64,000 nucleotides of DNA from Bromus sterilis (taxonomy: Eukaryota; Streptophyta; Magnoliopsida; Poales; Poaceae), in NCBI GenBank assembly GCA_950022295.1, contig OX465601.1:116951501-117015500 (forward strand), given 5' to 3'. The notes below the pieces were generated by a model. That model did no database searches and had not been told where the DNA came from. It saw only the letters and a list, made by a program, of their open reading frames with translations. How positions within the stretch are numbered: position 1 is the first letter of the stretch; each line of letters begins with the position of its first letter. Below are positions 1 through 11,700 of this stretch, in pieces. Position numbers and translations under genes: made by a program.

Positions 1-683
1 CGCGAAGCATGTCTTCCAGCACTTGATTGACTCGTTCAACTTGGCCTTGCGACTGGGGGTGATAAGCGGTGCTGAGAGACAGACGAGTCCCGAGGGCTTC
101 CATGAAACTATTCCAGTATCGTGAGGTGAAAAGGCTGCCACGGTCTGAACTGATCTCCAGCGGGATACCGTGGAGTGACACAATCCGAGAGATATACAAG
201 TGTGCTAACTGACTAGCAGTGATCGTCTCCTTGACCGGCAGGAAGTGAGCAATCTTGGAGAATCGGTCGATGACGACAAAGATTGCATCGTTACCTTTCT
301 GTGACTTAGGAAAACCGGTGACGAAGTCCATTTCGACTTTGTCCCACTTCCAATCAGGAGGAGGGAGTGGTCGCAACCAACCAGCAGGTTTCTGATGTCC
401 GGCTTTGACGCGACTGCAAACGTCACATTGAGAAACATAGCGGGCGATGTCTTGCTTCATGTAAGGCCACCAGTACCGTTGACGAAGGTCTTTATACATC
501 TTGGTACTGCCAGGGTGGATTGACAACGGAGAATTATGGGCTTCTTCCATGATATCCGGACCACAATTAATGATGGCCGGGCTCACAGGAACTACTAAGC
601 GGCCCTTGAAATATACAGTATCACCATCATTGGCATCAATGGTAAAAGAGGAGGGCTTTCCTGCTGCGATGTCCTGCTTGATC
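1..683 (-). pseudogene. Gypsy integrase, 5' part present, rest off the left edge
   Basis: The minus-strand translation is open over the whole stretch and shows the integrase zinc finger (ending CDVC near 420), then the catalytic core with the MDFVTGFPKS, SSDRGSLF and HPQSQGQVERVN blocks that carry the D,D,E residues. It directly continues the RT-RNase H frame once the solo LTR at 689-5036 and one copy of the TTCAC duplication are discounted. Integrase inserts the reverse-transcribed element into chromatin. This part has no stop codon in view; the gene as a whole is disrupted by the LTR insertion. Confidence 0.9.
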
Positions 684-1152
684 TTCACTGTGACACCCTC
701 AGATGCCTGTAACAGTAATCATCATCACTGTTGACTATCACTGTTGGTTAATCACTGTTATCCCCTGTCCCTAATCAAACTTTGCTTCTGCTCCTTTCAA
801 ATCATACTGGTTGATAATCAAAACCCTAATCCCAAGTCATCTCCCTCACTACAAGAAACTAAACCCTAGTTGAAACTCCTTTAAATGGAAAATTAAAACA
901 AAAGTGCTGTAATAAAGTTGTTCCAAAAATCATGGAACTATTTTTGTAAATTGCCCAAAATCATTACAATCATGTGGGAACAACTTTGGTAATTTTTGAA
1001 GTTACAGAAAATTCCAAACAATTCAACAAGTAGGTTAAAACCCTTACTTTGGGCATTTAATATTTAAAATAAATATCAAATGATTTTTTTTTGTTGCAAA
1101 AACTTTTGTGGCACTGACAAATAATGTTGTACTAATATTGGAACACCTAACC

Positions 1153-1166
1153 CATTTTATAAAAAT
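1153..1166 (+). promoter_or_regulatory. Possible TATA box of the solo LTR
   Basis: CATTTTATAAAAATG lies just upstream of the GC-rich island of the LTR, in the sense orientation of this LTR. The equivalent place in the other LTR (near 12610, minus strand) reads TTTTACAAAAATG, with the TATA core lost. The position suggests a very long transcribed leader of about 3.8 kb. This rests on motif and position only. Confidence 0.4.
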
Positions 1167-2425
1167 GCAAAAGGCACTAAATTAAAATACAAACAACAGG
1201 ACAGTAAACAAAAAAACCAGAAAATGGGAAAACCTTAAAACCCGCCCAGGGCGAGGCCCACCTCAGCCCAACCCACCTCACCTTGTCTTCTTCCTCCTCC
1301 AACCACTCCCAACTGCCCCGTACGGCGCCGACCGTGGGCGCGCCGCTGCCAGCCCGGCCCCGCCCTCCAACTGCTCCCTGTCGCCGCTGTCGCGATAAGG
1401 ACGAAGCCCCCGACCCCTTGGACACGCCCCCCACTCCATTCCCCTTCTCCTCTTCTCTCACGCTTCGGGGAAAGTTTTCCCGAGCGCCGCCGTCGCCATT
1501 GCCGTGGCCAAGCGCGGCCAACGCGCTCACGCCGCCTCGCCGTGCTGTCCAGGAGCCGCGTCGTCGACGTCTTCGTCAAGTCCCGCGAGGAATCGAGCCC
1601 TAGTCCACCACGTCGAGCTCTACCTCATCGTCTTCGCCTTCGGCTCCGGTGGGATCCGCGACGAATTCCGGCCACCACAAGCCCGCGTCGAGCCCGCTGC
1701 CACCTCCGTCGTGCTCCTGGTGAGCTTCCCGTTCGTCGCCAACTGCCCGTTGACGCCCGCTAGGTCCCCGTGCAGAAACCCCCTTTGAGCTGCTCCGGCC
1801 GCCGTGGCACGTCGTCGTAGACATCGATTTGGTTCGTCCCAGCCCGCGATAAGTGCACCAGTAGGTTCACCCTGGTGCGTATGTTCATTTTAGATCGTTA
1901 GTTAGCTCGATTTCGACTCGTGGATGCATTCGCCATTGGAGCCCGAGCGGCTGCTCCGCCATTGTTGAAACAGAGCTCGACCTGGACCGCCCCATCGCTC
2001 TCCCCCACCGTAGATCGAAGCAACGCGTCTCCCCGAACCCATAGCAACAAACGGCGTCGAGTTTGGCCGTCGGAATCGGGCGCTAGCTCGAGGTCGCCGG
2101 ACCTCTGTCTCCGGTGAGCTCGCCGGTGAGCCCCTGTGCTACTGCCAGGCGGGCCCGTCCTGTCAGGAACGTCATTAGGGGCTAATGGCCCACTGACATG
2201 TGGGTCCCATCCCACTTAAGCGCCTGTTAAAAATAACAAAACTGTTAGCAAGAGTTTAGGACACTGACAGGTGGGTCCCCTCTAAATAATTAACTAAATG
2301 ATTTAGGTTAATCCAATTAATTAAAATTGAGTCACTCACATGTGGGTCCAGAGGCATTTTCTAATTTAATTAAATGTTTTATAAATAACAGAGGCTAACA
2401 TGTGGGTCCCACATGTCAGCACTGT

Positions 2426-2464
2426 TCTGGATAATGTTTTGGATAATGTTTTGGATAATGTTTA
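2426..2464 (+). repeat. Three tandem copies of GGATAATGTTTT
   Basis: Three 12-bp units follow each other inside the solo LTR. The equivalent place in the LTR at 8734-13010 (near 11320-11350, opposite strand) has two, so the copy number differs between the two LTRs of one family. Confidence 0.8.
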
Positions 2465-5041
2465 ATAAATAATAAAAGAAATCCAGAAAATCATTTAAAT
2501 TGATTTAAACTTTGAAATTCAATAAATTTTAAACCGTAGCTCGGATTCAAAAACTTTATACATGAAAATTGATCAGAAAAATATAACGAACACGGATACG
2601 CCATCCGTATGTCTACCACACCCCTCTAACACTACGAACATCGAACATTCCCCCTCCGGACCGACTGTCCGATAAATTGTCCGGTACTGTTAGAGTGCCC
2701 GGATGAATTTATTCCGAACACGAAAGTTGTCCGGAATGGTTCAAATAGCACGGATACACCCCCTTATGGTGTTCCGGTAACCACGACACCTCCGGCTTGA
2801 TCCTTCCCCCTCCGGACACCCTGTCCGGTAATCACCCGGAGCCGGTAGTTCATCCCCAGATGAATTCCCGCTCCGAGCATATTGCCTTACACTGCGTTAG
2901 AACACCGTTGACATTTCATTTATCATGTCATGCATCTGTTTGTATATGCTTGTTGTGTATTTACTGTTTCTTCCCCTTTAATCTCCGGTAGACCCCGCTG
3001 CTGCCGTCGACTACACCGCTACTGAGTACGACTACGTCGTCGACGACCCTACTACTACCGTCGAGCTTGCAGGCAAGCAGAGCCATTCTCTTCCCCAGAT
3101 ATCGCCTATCTTTCCGTACATTTCTTGCACTAGGCATTGTTACTGCTGCTGCTACAATTACAATCCTATTCAATTGCATAGCCTGATTTTGTCGCCCCTT
3201 GATGTGATTTCCTTTATCCTATGCTGCCTATTATTATTATTATGCATTATTCAACAGTGAGCCCTGCGCATTGTTAGCTAGGATTAGATAGAGGGCCGTG
3301 ATCACTCAGGGGAGTGAATGTGGATACAAATATTATAACTGCACAGGTACGGTACAAAGAAGACACCGCCAAAGGCCCCTATCTGGGTTATGCCTAGTCA
3401 CCTCAAGTGTGAGCTATCAAGGAGTAATCCTTGTACTCCACTCGAGGCTGACTTTGTCTTACCGCCATAGGGTCCTGTAAACGGTTGTCCTTCAGGTAAG
3501 AAGTCGGGCGACCCAACGGTGCCCGCGAGAGGTATTGCGACGGGACGACAGGGAGGGTACGACCAGTGTACCGGTGTGCTTGTCCCCTGATCGTTGGCCG
3601 CGAGAGTTACCAAACCACGAAAGTCGCGCTCCTCCAGGAGCACACGCGAGACAAAGTAAGGAGACGGTTCACCTTGTTGGTAACCGCAGTGACTTGGTGG
3701 GACGACAGGGCAGGCACCGATGTACTGGTGGTCCTGGCTGCTGTCGTTGTCCGCGGGTCGGTTAAGTCGAGGCAACGATAACGGTTGTCACGCAGGTTAA
3801 CTAAAATGCTAAATGGTTCAGTGAATGTCTTGAGTTGGCTATATGCCATGTACGCACTACCTACCCGTGGGAACTACGAGTTATGGGCTCCTCTGCTTCT
3901 TAGTGTCATCCGAGGACTCTTCAGACGTCAGCAGTACCGCGGGCTGATTGCCGGGAAGTGGTGTTGTCTTATTTGCCGCGGCAGTGTGATTTGTATTTGC
4001 TTTGATTTAACTTCACTGGCCAGCCACGCACCGTGCAGGAGTACGTTTGGGTTGGGGTCCAAGGCCCGGCGTACTTAGGATTTAGACCGGCGGATGACCT
4101 CTCTGTTGAGTTTGAAAGATGGGCTATGAAGTGTTGGATAGCCTCGGTGGAGCGTTCCCTAACAAGGTTCCCGCCACCCTGGAGATCCGTGCGTGTAGCG
4201 TAACACAAGTGCACCCCTGCAGGGAAGATTGATCTATTGATAGCCGTGTCCACGGTAACAGGACGCTTTATGCTGAAGCTGGATCTTACCACTAGAAACT
4301 ATTAATAAACTGTATGGTTCCGGGTTCTCTTTCTCGCGGGATGTCGAGGAGGTGAACTCGGAGGCATTGTTAATTATTACAACTTATTATTATACAATGC
4401 TGCAGCAACTTCTGCTGCATTGTTACTTTATGCTTTATATAAACTGTTGGCTGATTCTTACCTCATGATGCAAGACATCGTCGGAAGATGCTAGTCTTCG
4501 ATAGGCCTAGCTTCTTACCCTTGCTCTGCATTTCTGTCTTCAGTCCACTATATACAGCCTCTTCATTCCGTTGATACAATGCATAATGCTTAGTAGCGGA
4601 CGTAAGACTCGCGGGTATACTAGATACTCACCTGCTTTATTTCCTTTACTGTTTTGCCTGATCGGCCGCTGCAGCCGACGTTGGAGCCCAGGAGCAGGAG
4701 TACCCCGGAGGCGCCTACTACGACGTCGAGTTCCCCGTTGACCAGGAGTAGTACTGTGGATCCCAGGCAGGAGGCCTCGCCTTTTCGTTCTGTATCTCTG
4801 ATGTGATTTGTGCTAGCCTTCTTAAGGCAAAACTTGACTAACTATGTCTGTACTCAGATATTATGGCTTGTATGACTTATATATTCGGGTCCGCGTGACC
4901 CCCTCTATTGTAATATATTTGTTTGTCCTTTTGTGTTTAGTGTTGTGCTGTGGTATTATCATCGTGGCACCCTAATCTCAGTCGTGTACCCTGTGTGTAT
5001 GATTACTGTACACGGTCTGATTTTGGGGGCGTCACATTCAC

Positions 5042-6490
5042 AATGTCAGGGGCTAGAGATTGTCTATCCTTGACGAGGGCGTCGAGGCTTGACTCGAGAA
5101 CCAGGTTGTTAACGTAACCTTGAGGAACAATCTCGAGGTTCATTTTGCGAAGCTCTTCATACAGATGTGGTTGCTGTACCTGAACCTCAAGTTCAGAACA
5201 GTAAGCTTTGCGGCTCAAGGCATCGGCCATCACATTAGCCTTGCCAGGGGTATACGAGATATCCATGTTGAAGTCGGCTATTGTCTCGAGCCATCGTTGT
5301 TGACGAAGATTCAGGTCTGGCTGAGTAAACAGGTACTTCAGACTTTGGTGATCGGTGTAGACCTCGCAACGATTACCGACGAGGTAATGTCGCCACAGCT
5401 TCAATGCATAAATTACTGCTGCCAATTCGAGATCATGTGTTGGATACTTGTCCTCGTGAGCACGCAACTGACGAGAGCCATAAGCAATCACTTTGCGCTC
5501 TTGCATTAGGACACAGCCTAATCCTTGATGAGACGCGTCGCAATATATCACGAAGTCCTTCTGAGTATCAGGGGGAGCGAGCACCGGGGGAGAAGTTAGC
5601 TTGTCCTTGAGTGCTTGGAAACTTTCTTGACATTTATTTGTGCACTCGAACTTGACGCCTTTGTGAAGCAGATTAGTCAGAGGCCTGGCAATCTTGGAGA
5701 AGTTCTCAACGAAACGGCGGCAATAGCTAGCGAGCCCGAGGAAACTGCGGACTTGCTTCACGGTCTTGGGAGGAGTCCAGTCAAGAATAGCCTGGATACG
5801 TTCTGGGGTGACGGCAATGCCATCCTTGGAAATCACATGTCCAAGGTAGGTTACTTCGGGAAGCCAGAACTCACACTTAGAATACTTAGCGTAGATTTTG
5901 TGTTCTCGAAGCTTCTCCAGTATAAGACGAAGATGTTCAGCATGTTCTTCTTCATTCTTGGAATATATCAATATATCATCCAGATAAACCACGACGAACT
6001 TGTCGAGGTACTCCATGAAAATATAATTCATCAATCTGGAGAAGGTGGCTGGAGCATTGGTTAAGCCAAAGGACATGACGGTGTACTCGTATGAACCATA
6101 GCGAGTAATGAAGGCAGTCTTCGGAATGTCCTCATCACGGACTCGGATTTGGTGATAACCCAACCTCAAGTCGAGTTTAGAAAACACCTTAGATCCGGCA
6201 AGTTGATCATACAGATCGTTGATCCGGGGAAGTGGGTATTTGTTCTGGATGGTGGCTTGGTTAATGGGCCGATAATCTTGGACCAATCGGTTTGTCCCAT
6301 CGCTCTTCTTGACAAAAAGCGAAGGCGCTCCCCAAGCTGAGGAATTGGGGCGAATGAATCCCTTCTGTAGTGCCTTTTCGATTTCCTCCTTAAGTTCAAG
6401 GAGTTCATGTGGCGGCATCTTGTAAGGACGCTTGGCAATAGGGGTGGTGCCGGGCTTCAAGTCGATGACAAATTCGACTTCTCTGATCGG
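5042..6490 (-). pseudogene. Gypsy reverse transcriptase and RNase H
   Basis: The open frame read from 6460 contains the RT fingers and palm, with the FSKLDLRLGYHQI block and the catalytic VVYLDDILIYSK motif. RNase H follows (VIYCDASHQGLGCVL, then YTDHQSLKYLF) and ends at the DALSRK signature. It is open down to the LTR insertion at 5036/5037, where the last codons of the frame run into the LTR. The frame is shifted relative to protease by a small indel near 6485-6495. These enzymes copy element RNA into DNA in cytoplasmic particles. Confidence 0.92.
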
Positions 6491-6494
6491 GGTA

Positions 6495-6999
6495 TTCCCG
6501 GCAGTTCTTCTGGGAAGACGTCGGGAAAATCGCGAACGACTGGAACGTTCTCGATGCCTTCGAGGGGGGCGGAATTCAAAGCATTCATCATAAATATCTG
6601 TGATTCAGCATTACGGGTAACTCGGGTGGTGTGGTTAACAATCTCACCGGAGGGGTGAAAAAGTTGGACAGACTTGGTGCCACAATAAAGTGCGGCATCG
6701 TGAAATTTCAACCAATCCATTCCCAGAATGAGGTCTATGGTGGAAGACTTCAAAACGATGGGGGAAGCACGGAATTCAATTCCTTCAATTTCAACAATGG
6801 TTCCGGGCACTATCTTGGTGGTTTGACATTGGCCAATCGGGGTGCGAACAACCATCGGTGGGTTCATTTTTTCCAATGCGAGGTTATGCAACAATGCAAA
6901 TGCTTCCGACATGAATGAATGCGATGCTCCTGTATCAAATAAAACAGTTGCAGGTACGGAATCAACGAGAAGGGTACCCATCACGGTAGCGGGTTGTTG
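6495..6999 (-). pseudogene. Gypsy aspartic protease domain
   Basis: The frame contains LFDTGASHSF, the DTG active site of retroviral-type aspartic proteases, then a flap-side ILGMDWL block and the linker FPDVFPEELPG that typically precedes reverse transcriptase. It is in the same frame as gag (the starts at 8082, 7641 and 6984 differ by multiples of three) and is separated from gag by one UAG codon at 7000-7002. A frameshift near 6490 uncouples it from the reverse transcriptase. Confidence 0.88.
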
Positions 7000-8082
7000 C
7001 TAAGCTTCTTCAACATTGACGTTGTTAGCATGTCCACGAGCATAAGCAGCAGACCCAGTATTATAGTTGGGGGTCCAGTTGTTTCCACGACCACTTCCGC
7101 GGCCAGCGGGGTGAACTACCAGTTGCTTCTGCTTTAGGGGGCACTCCCTGGAAAAATGCCCAGGTTGGCGGCACGTGAAGCATAGCCCATCCTGAGGACG
7201 AAGGGGTGTAGCATTGGGTGGTGCAGGCAGAGCTCTTGGCATCTGCGGTGGCGGAGGCAGACGGGGTGCAGCATAAGACGGCCTTGGAGCAGGGACAGGT
7301 GAATGGGTCACACTGGTCGGGAGCCAGATACGACGCTTCTGTGTTGCGCCCGAAGATGAGCCAACGTCACGATAACGCTTCAGAGAGTTCTTGTGCTCCA
7401 TCTGGGCACTCTCGACGGTGATAGCCTTGTTCACCATGGTGGCAAAGTTGGCAAAATCATGAACGGCAAGAGCGAGTCTGAGGTCTGGGTTGAGGCCACG
7501 ACGGAACTTCTGCTGCCTGCGAGCATCAGTGGTGATTTCCTCTTCCGCATAGCGAGAGAGGTTGAGGAACTCGCGCTGATAGGCTTCAACAGTCATGTCG
7601 CCCTGAGTGAGGTTGCGGAATTCTTCCGCCTTACGATCCATGATCCCCTAAGGAATGTAGCGGGCGCAAAAAGCAGATTGAAATTCATCCCAAGTGATGA
7701 CTACTCCGACTGGCAGTGAACGCTTGTGGGTGCTCCACCACTGAGCAGCGGCGCCTTTCAGATGATAAGACGCAAAGTTCACATAGTCGGCTGGATCGAC
7801 ATTAGCAGACTCCAACTCGTGAGTGATGTCGCGAAGCCAGTCATCAGCATCCAACGGCTGAACAGTGTTGCGGAACATAGTGGGGTTGAGGCGGGTGAAG
7901 TCGTGCAGAGTCACGGTGGCGTGCTGATGGTGGTGCCTATTCTGATTCGGCTGGGGGAACTGAGCCATGACATTCTCCATGAACTGACGGTTCAGCTCGA
8001 ACTGCTGCATCATCGCGACCATGTAATCCGGCGGCGGAGGTGGGTCGTTGGCGCCACGACCACGACCACCACGACCAGCCAT
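7000..8082 (-). pseudogene. Gypsy gag (capsid and nucleocapsid) with an internal UAG
   Basis: The chosen start is the ATG at 8082, giving MAGRGGRGRG and a proline run. The retrotransposon gag domain follows (FRNTVQPLDADDWLRDI, then GAAAQWW), broken by an in-frame UAG at 7648-7650. The second half carries FRNLTQGDMTVEAY and a CCHC zinc knuckle, CFTCRQPGHFSREC, near 7140-7185. It ends at a UAG at 7000-7002. CAG-to-TAG transition could explain the internal stop. Gag forms the particle that packages element RNA. Confidence 0.9.
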
Positions 8083-8717
8083 CCTGCTAGAATTTAACAG
8101 GGCTATTTCAGCGATGAAAAATTAACGAGATACCGGAATCAAGCCTAAAGTAAAGAGACAACGAAGAGGAGGTGCGGATATATAGGAGTAGCCATATAAG
8201 ACATACACATTTACACACGGAGTCAATCGAAAATCGGGCAGCGTAACGTCGTAGAAATTAAGGAAAAAAGGACTCACTAGGCGGCGCGCAGACCGCGGTA
8301 AGGATTACACGACGCGACATAGATTCCACTATGTCAATCACGCCGCAAGAAAACTGTTGGCCACAGGAGTAGATGCCAGAGAACGCGCGGCCTGCCCAGA
8401 ATGAGAATGGGATCCGCGGTCCGGGACTTGGAGTAGAACTCCTGCGACACGACTCAATCAATGGGGAAGCACCAAAACGCCGGGTGGAATCAAGAGAACG
8501 TGATCCTAATGTCAGATTTTGTAAAACTTACCAGCAAGGATAAGAGAGCAGATTCCCAGAGCATAGGTAAGGAGAAAAGGATCCTAATACCATAGATATC
8601 ACACGAAGTGACATCGATGTGGGCCCGTAAGCCAATTATTAAGTTAGCAAAATAGTTTTTCAAAGTCTAGACTCAACTTCGACCAAGTAGTGGTGGGGTG
8701 GCTTCCTACAGGCAGTC
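8083..8717 (-). other. Gypsy untranslated leader
   Basis: This stretch lies between primer-binding site and gag ATG. No coding signal was found. It should hold packaging and dimerisation signals, but none can be recognised by eye. Confidence 0.7.
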
Positions 8718-8730
8718 GGCTCTGATACCA
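8718..8730 (-). promoter_or_regulatory. Primer-binding site, initiator tRNA-Met type
   Basis: TGGTATCAGAGCC on the minus strand, three bases beyond the CA end of the LTR at 8734. It is the usual plant LTR-retrotransposon site complementary to the 3' end of tRNA-iMet. It fixes the element as minus-strand and 8734-13010 as its 5' LTR. Confidence 0.95.
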
Positions 8731-8733
8731 ACT

Positions 8734-11700
8734 TGTGACGCCCCCAAAATCAACCCGTGTACAGTAATCATACACGCAGGGTACACGGCTGAGATTAGGG
8801 TGCCACGGTGAGAATATCACAGCGCAACACTAAACACAAAAGGATAAACAAATATATTACAATACCAGGGATCACGAGGATCCGAATACATAAGTCATAC
8901 AAGCCATAATATCTGAGTACAGACATAGTTAGTCAAGTTTTTCCTTAAGAAGGCTAGCACAAATCACATCAGAGATACAGATCGAAAAGGCGAGGCCTCC
9001 TGCCTGGGATCCACCGAACTACTCCTGGTCAACGGGGAACTCGACGTCGTAGTAGTCGCCTCCGGGGTACTTCTGCTCCTGGACTCCAACGTCGGCTGCA
9101 GCGGCCGATCAAGCAAAGCGAAAAAGGGGAAATAAAGCAAAGGTGAGTATCTAGCATACCCGCGAGTCTTACGTCCGCTACTAAGCATTATGCATTGTAT
9201 CAATGGAAAGAAGAGGCTGTATATAGTGGACTGAAAGACAGAAATCCAGAGCAAGGGTAAGAAGCTAGGCCTATCGAAGACTAGCATCTTCCGACGATGT
9301 CTTGCAGCATGAGGTAAGAATCGGCCAACAGTTTATATAAAGCATAAAGTAACAATGCAGCAGAAGTTGCTGCAGCATTGTATAATAATAAGTTGTAATA
9401 ATTAACAATCCCTCCGAGTTCACCTCCTCGACATCCCTGCGAGGAAGAAAACCCGAAACCATACAGTTTAATAATAATAGTTTGTAGTGGTAAGATCCAG
9501 CTTCAGCATAAAGCGTCCTGTTACCGTGGACACGGCTATTCGAATAGATTAATCTTCCCTGGAGGGGTGCACTTGTGTTACACTACACGCACGGATCTCC
9601 AGGGTGGCGGGAACCTTGTTAGGGAACGCTCCACCGAGGCTATCCGACACTTCGTAGCCCATCTTTCAAACTCAACAGAGAGGCCATCCGCCGGTCTAAA
9701 TCCTAAGTACGCCGGGCCTTGGACCCCAACCCGAACGTACTCCTGCACGGTGCGTGGCTGGCCGGTGAAGTTGAAGCAAATCCAAATAAGACACCACCGC
9801 GCGAGCAAATAAAACCACTTCCCGGCAATCAGCCCGCAGTACTGCTGACGTCTGAAGAGTCCTCGGACGACACTATGAAGCAGAGGAGCCCATCACTCGT
9901 AATTCCCACGGGTAGGTAGTGCGTACCTGGCATATAGCCAACTCAAGACATTCACTGAACCATTTAGCATTTTAATTAACCTGCGTGACAACCGTTATCG
10001 TTGCCTCGACTTAACCGACCCGCGGACAACGACAGCAGCCAGGACCACCAGTACATCGGTGCCTGCCCTGTCGTCCCACCAAGTCACTGCGGTTACCAAC
10101 AAGGTGAATCCGTCTCCTTACCTTGTCTCGCGTGTGCCCCTGGAGGAGCTCGACTTTCGTGGATTGGTAACTCTCGCGGCCAACGATCAGGGGCCAAGCA
10201 CACCGGTACACTGGTCGTGCCCTCCGTGTCTTCCCGTCGCAATACCTCTCGCGGGCACCGTTGGGTCGCCCGACTTCTTACCTTTAAGGACAACCGTTGC
10301 TCAGGTACCTAGAGCGGCTATACAGAGTCAGCAACGAGTGGAGTACAATGATTACTCCTTGATAGCTCACACTTGATGGTGGCGCGGCAGAGCCGAGCTA
10401 GGGGGCCTGAGGCGGTGTCTGCATTGTACCGTACCTGTGCAGTTATAATATTTGTATCCGCGTTCACTCCCCTGAGTGATCACGGCCCTCTATCTAATCC
10501 TAGCTAACAATGCGCAGGGCTCACTGCTGAATATAATATAAGTAATAATAGGCAGCATAGGATTAAAGGAAGGTACATCAAGGGGCGACAAAAACAGGCT
10601 ATGCAATTGAATAGGATTGTAATCGTAGCAGCAGCAGTAACAATGCCTAGTGCAAGAAATGTACGGAAAGATAGGCGATATCTGGGGAAGAGAATGGCTC
10701 TGCTTGCCTGGAAGCTCGACGGTAGGGGTACGGTCGTCGACGAAGTAGTCGTACTCAGCGGCGGTGTAGTCGACGGCAGCAGCGGGGTCTACCGGAGATT
10801 AAGGGGGGGAAGAAACAATAAATACACAGCAAGCATATACAAACAAATGCATGTCATGACATATGAAATGTTAACGGTGTTCTAACGCAGTGCAATGCAC
10901 GTTGCTCGGAACGAAAATTCATCTGAGGATGAACTACCGACTCCGGGTGATTATCGGACAAGGCGTCCGGAGGGGGGAAGATATCATGTCGGAGGTGTCG
11001 TGGATATCCGACATAAGGGTGGGTGGTGTATCCGGGTTAGTTGATCTATTCCGAACAACTTTCGTGTTCGAAATAAATTCATCCGGGTACTTTAGCAGTA
11101 CCGGACAATTTATCGAACAGTCGGTCCGGAGGGGGACGGTTCGATGTTCGTTGTGTTAGAGGGGTGTGATAGGCATACGGATAGCGTATTCGTATTCGTT
11201 GTATTTTTCTGATCAATTTTCATGTATAAAGTTTTTGAATCCGAGTTACGGTTTAAAAGTTATTGAATTTCAAAGTTTTTAAATCATTTAAATGATTTTC
11301 TGCATTCCTTTTATTATTATAACAACATTATCCAGAACATTATCCAAAACAGTGCCTGACAGGTGGGACCCACATGTCAGCCTCTGTTTATGTATAAAAC
11401 ATTTTAATAAATCAAAATAGTCTCTGGGCCCACATGTCAGCCACTGGAATTTCTTTTAAATTCTTTTAAATAATTAAACTGACTGGTGGGGCCCATGTGT
11501 CATGGACACATGTTTAGATTAACAGTTAATTTAATTAAACAGAGAGTTAAGTGGGGCAGGGCCCACATGTAAGTGGCCCAAGGGGGGATTAGCTTAACGC
11601 TAATCACACCTCTGACGAGGGCCCCCCGCATGGCAGCCACCCAGGGGGCTCGCCGGCGACTGGCCGGCGGCGAGGTTGACGGTGGCGACGCCACCGTGCT

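Larger units (their letters stand above)
689..5036 (+). mobile_element. Solo LTR (4348 bp) of the same gypsy family, opposite orientation
   Basis: It starts TGTGACACC and ends GGGGGCGTCACA, and is flanked by perfect 5-bp duplications TTCAC (684-688 and 5037-5041). No internal domain is present, so it is a solo LTR left by LTR-LTR recombination. The plus strand is homologous to the minus strand of 8734-13010 along its full length, with scattered substitutions of roughly 10 percent in the stretch I compared (about 2590-2840). A TATA-like TTTTATAAAAATG lies near 1153-1166. A GC-rich island follows at about 1240-2200, and CA(C/T)GTGGGTCC motifs at 2190-2420. The open frames inside it are side effects of GC content. 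Confidence 0.93.

Noticed and set aside
1177..2215. Overlapping open frames of 65-117 codons on both strands
   Set aside because: They lie inside the GC-rich island of a gypsy LTR, overlap in several frames, and show no domain; composition explains them.
689..5036. Treating this LTR as the 3' LTR of the flanking gypsy element
   Set aside because: Its orientation is opposite, it has its own TTCAC duplications, and the integrase frame continues on its far side.
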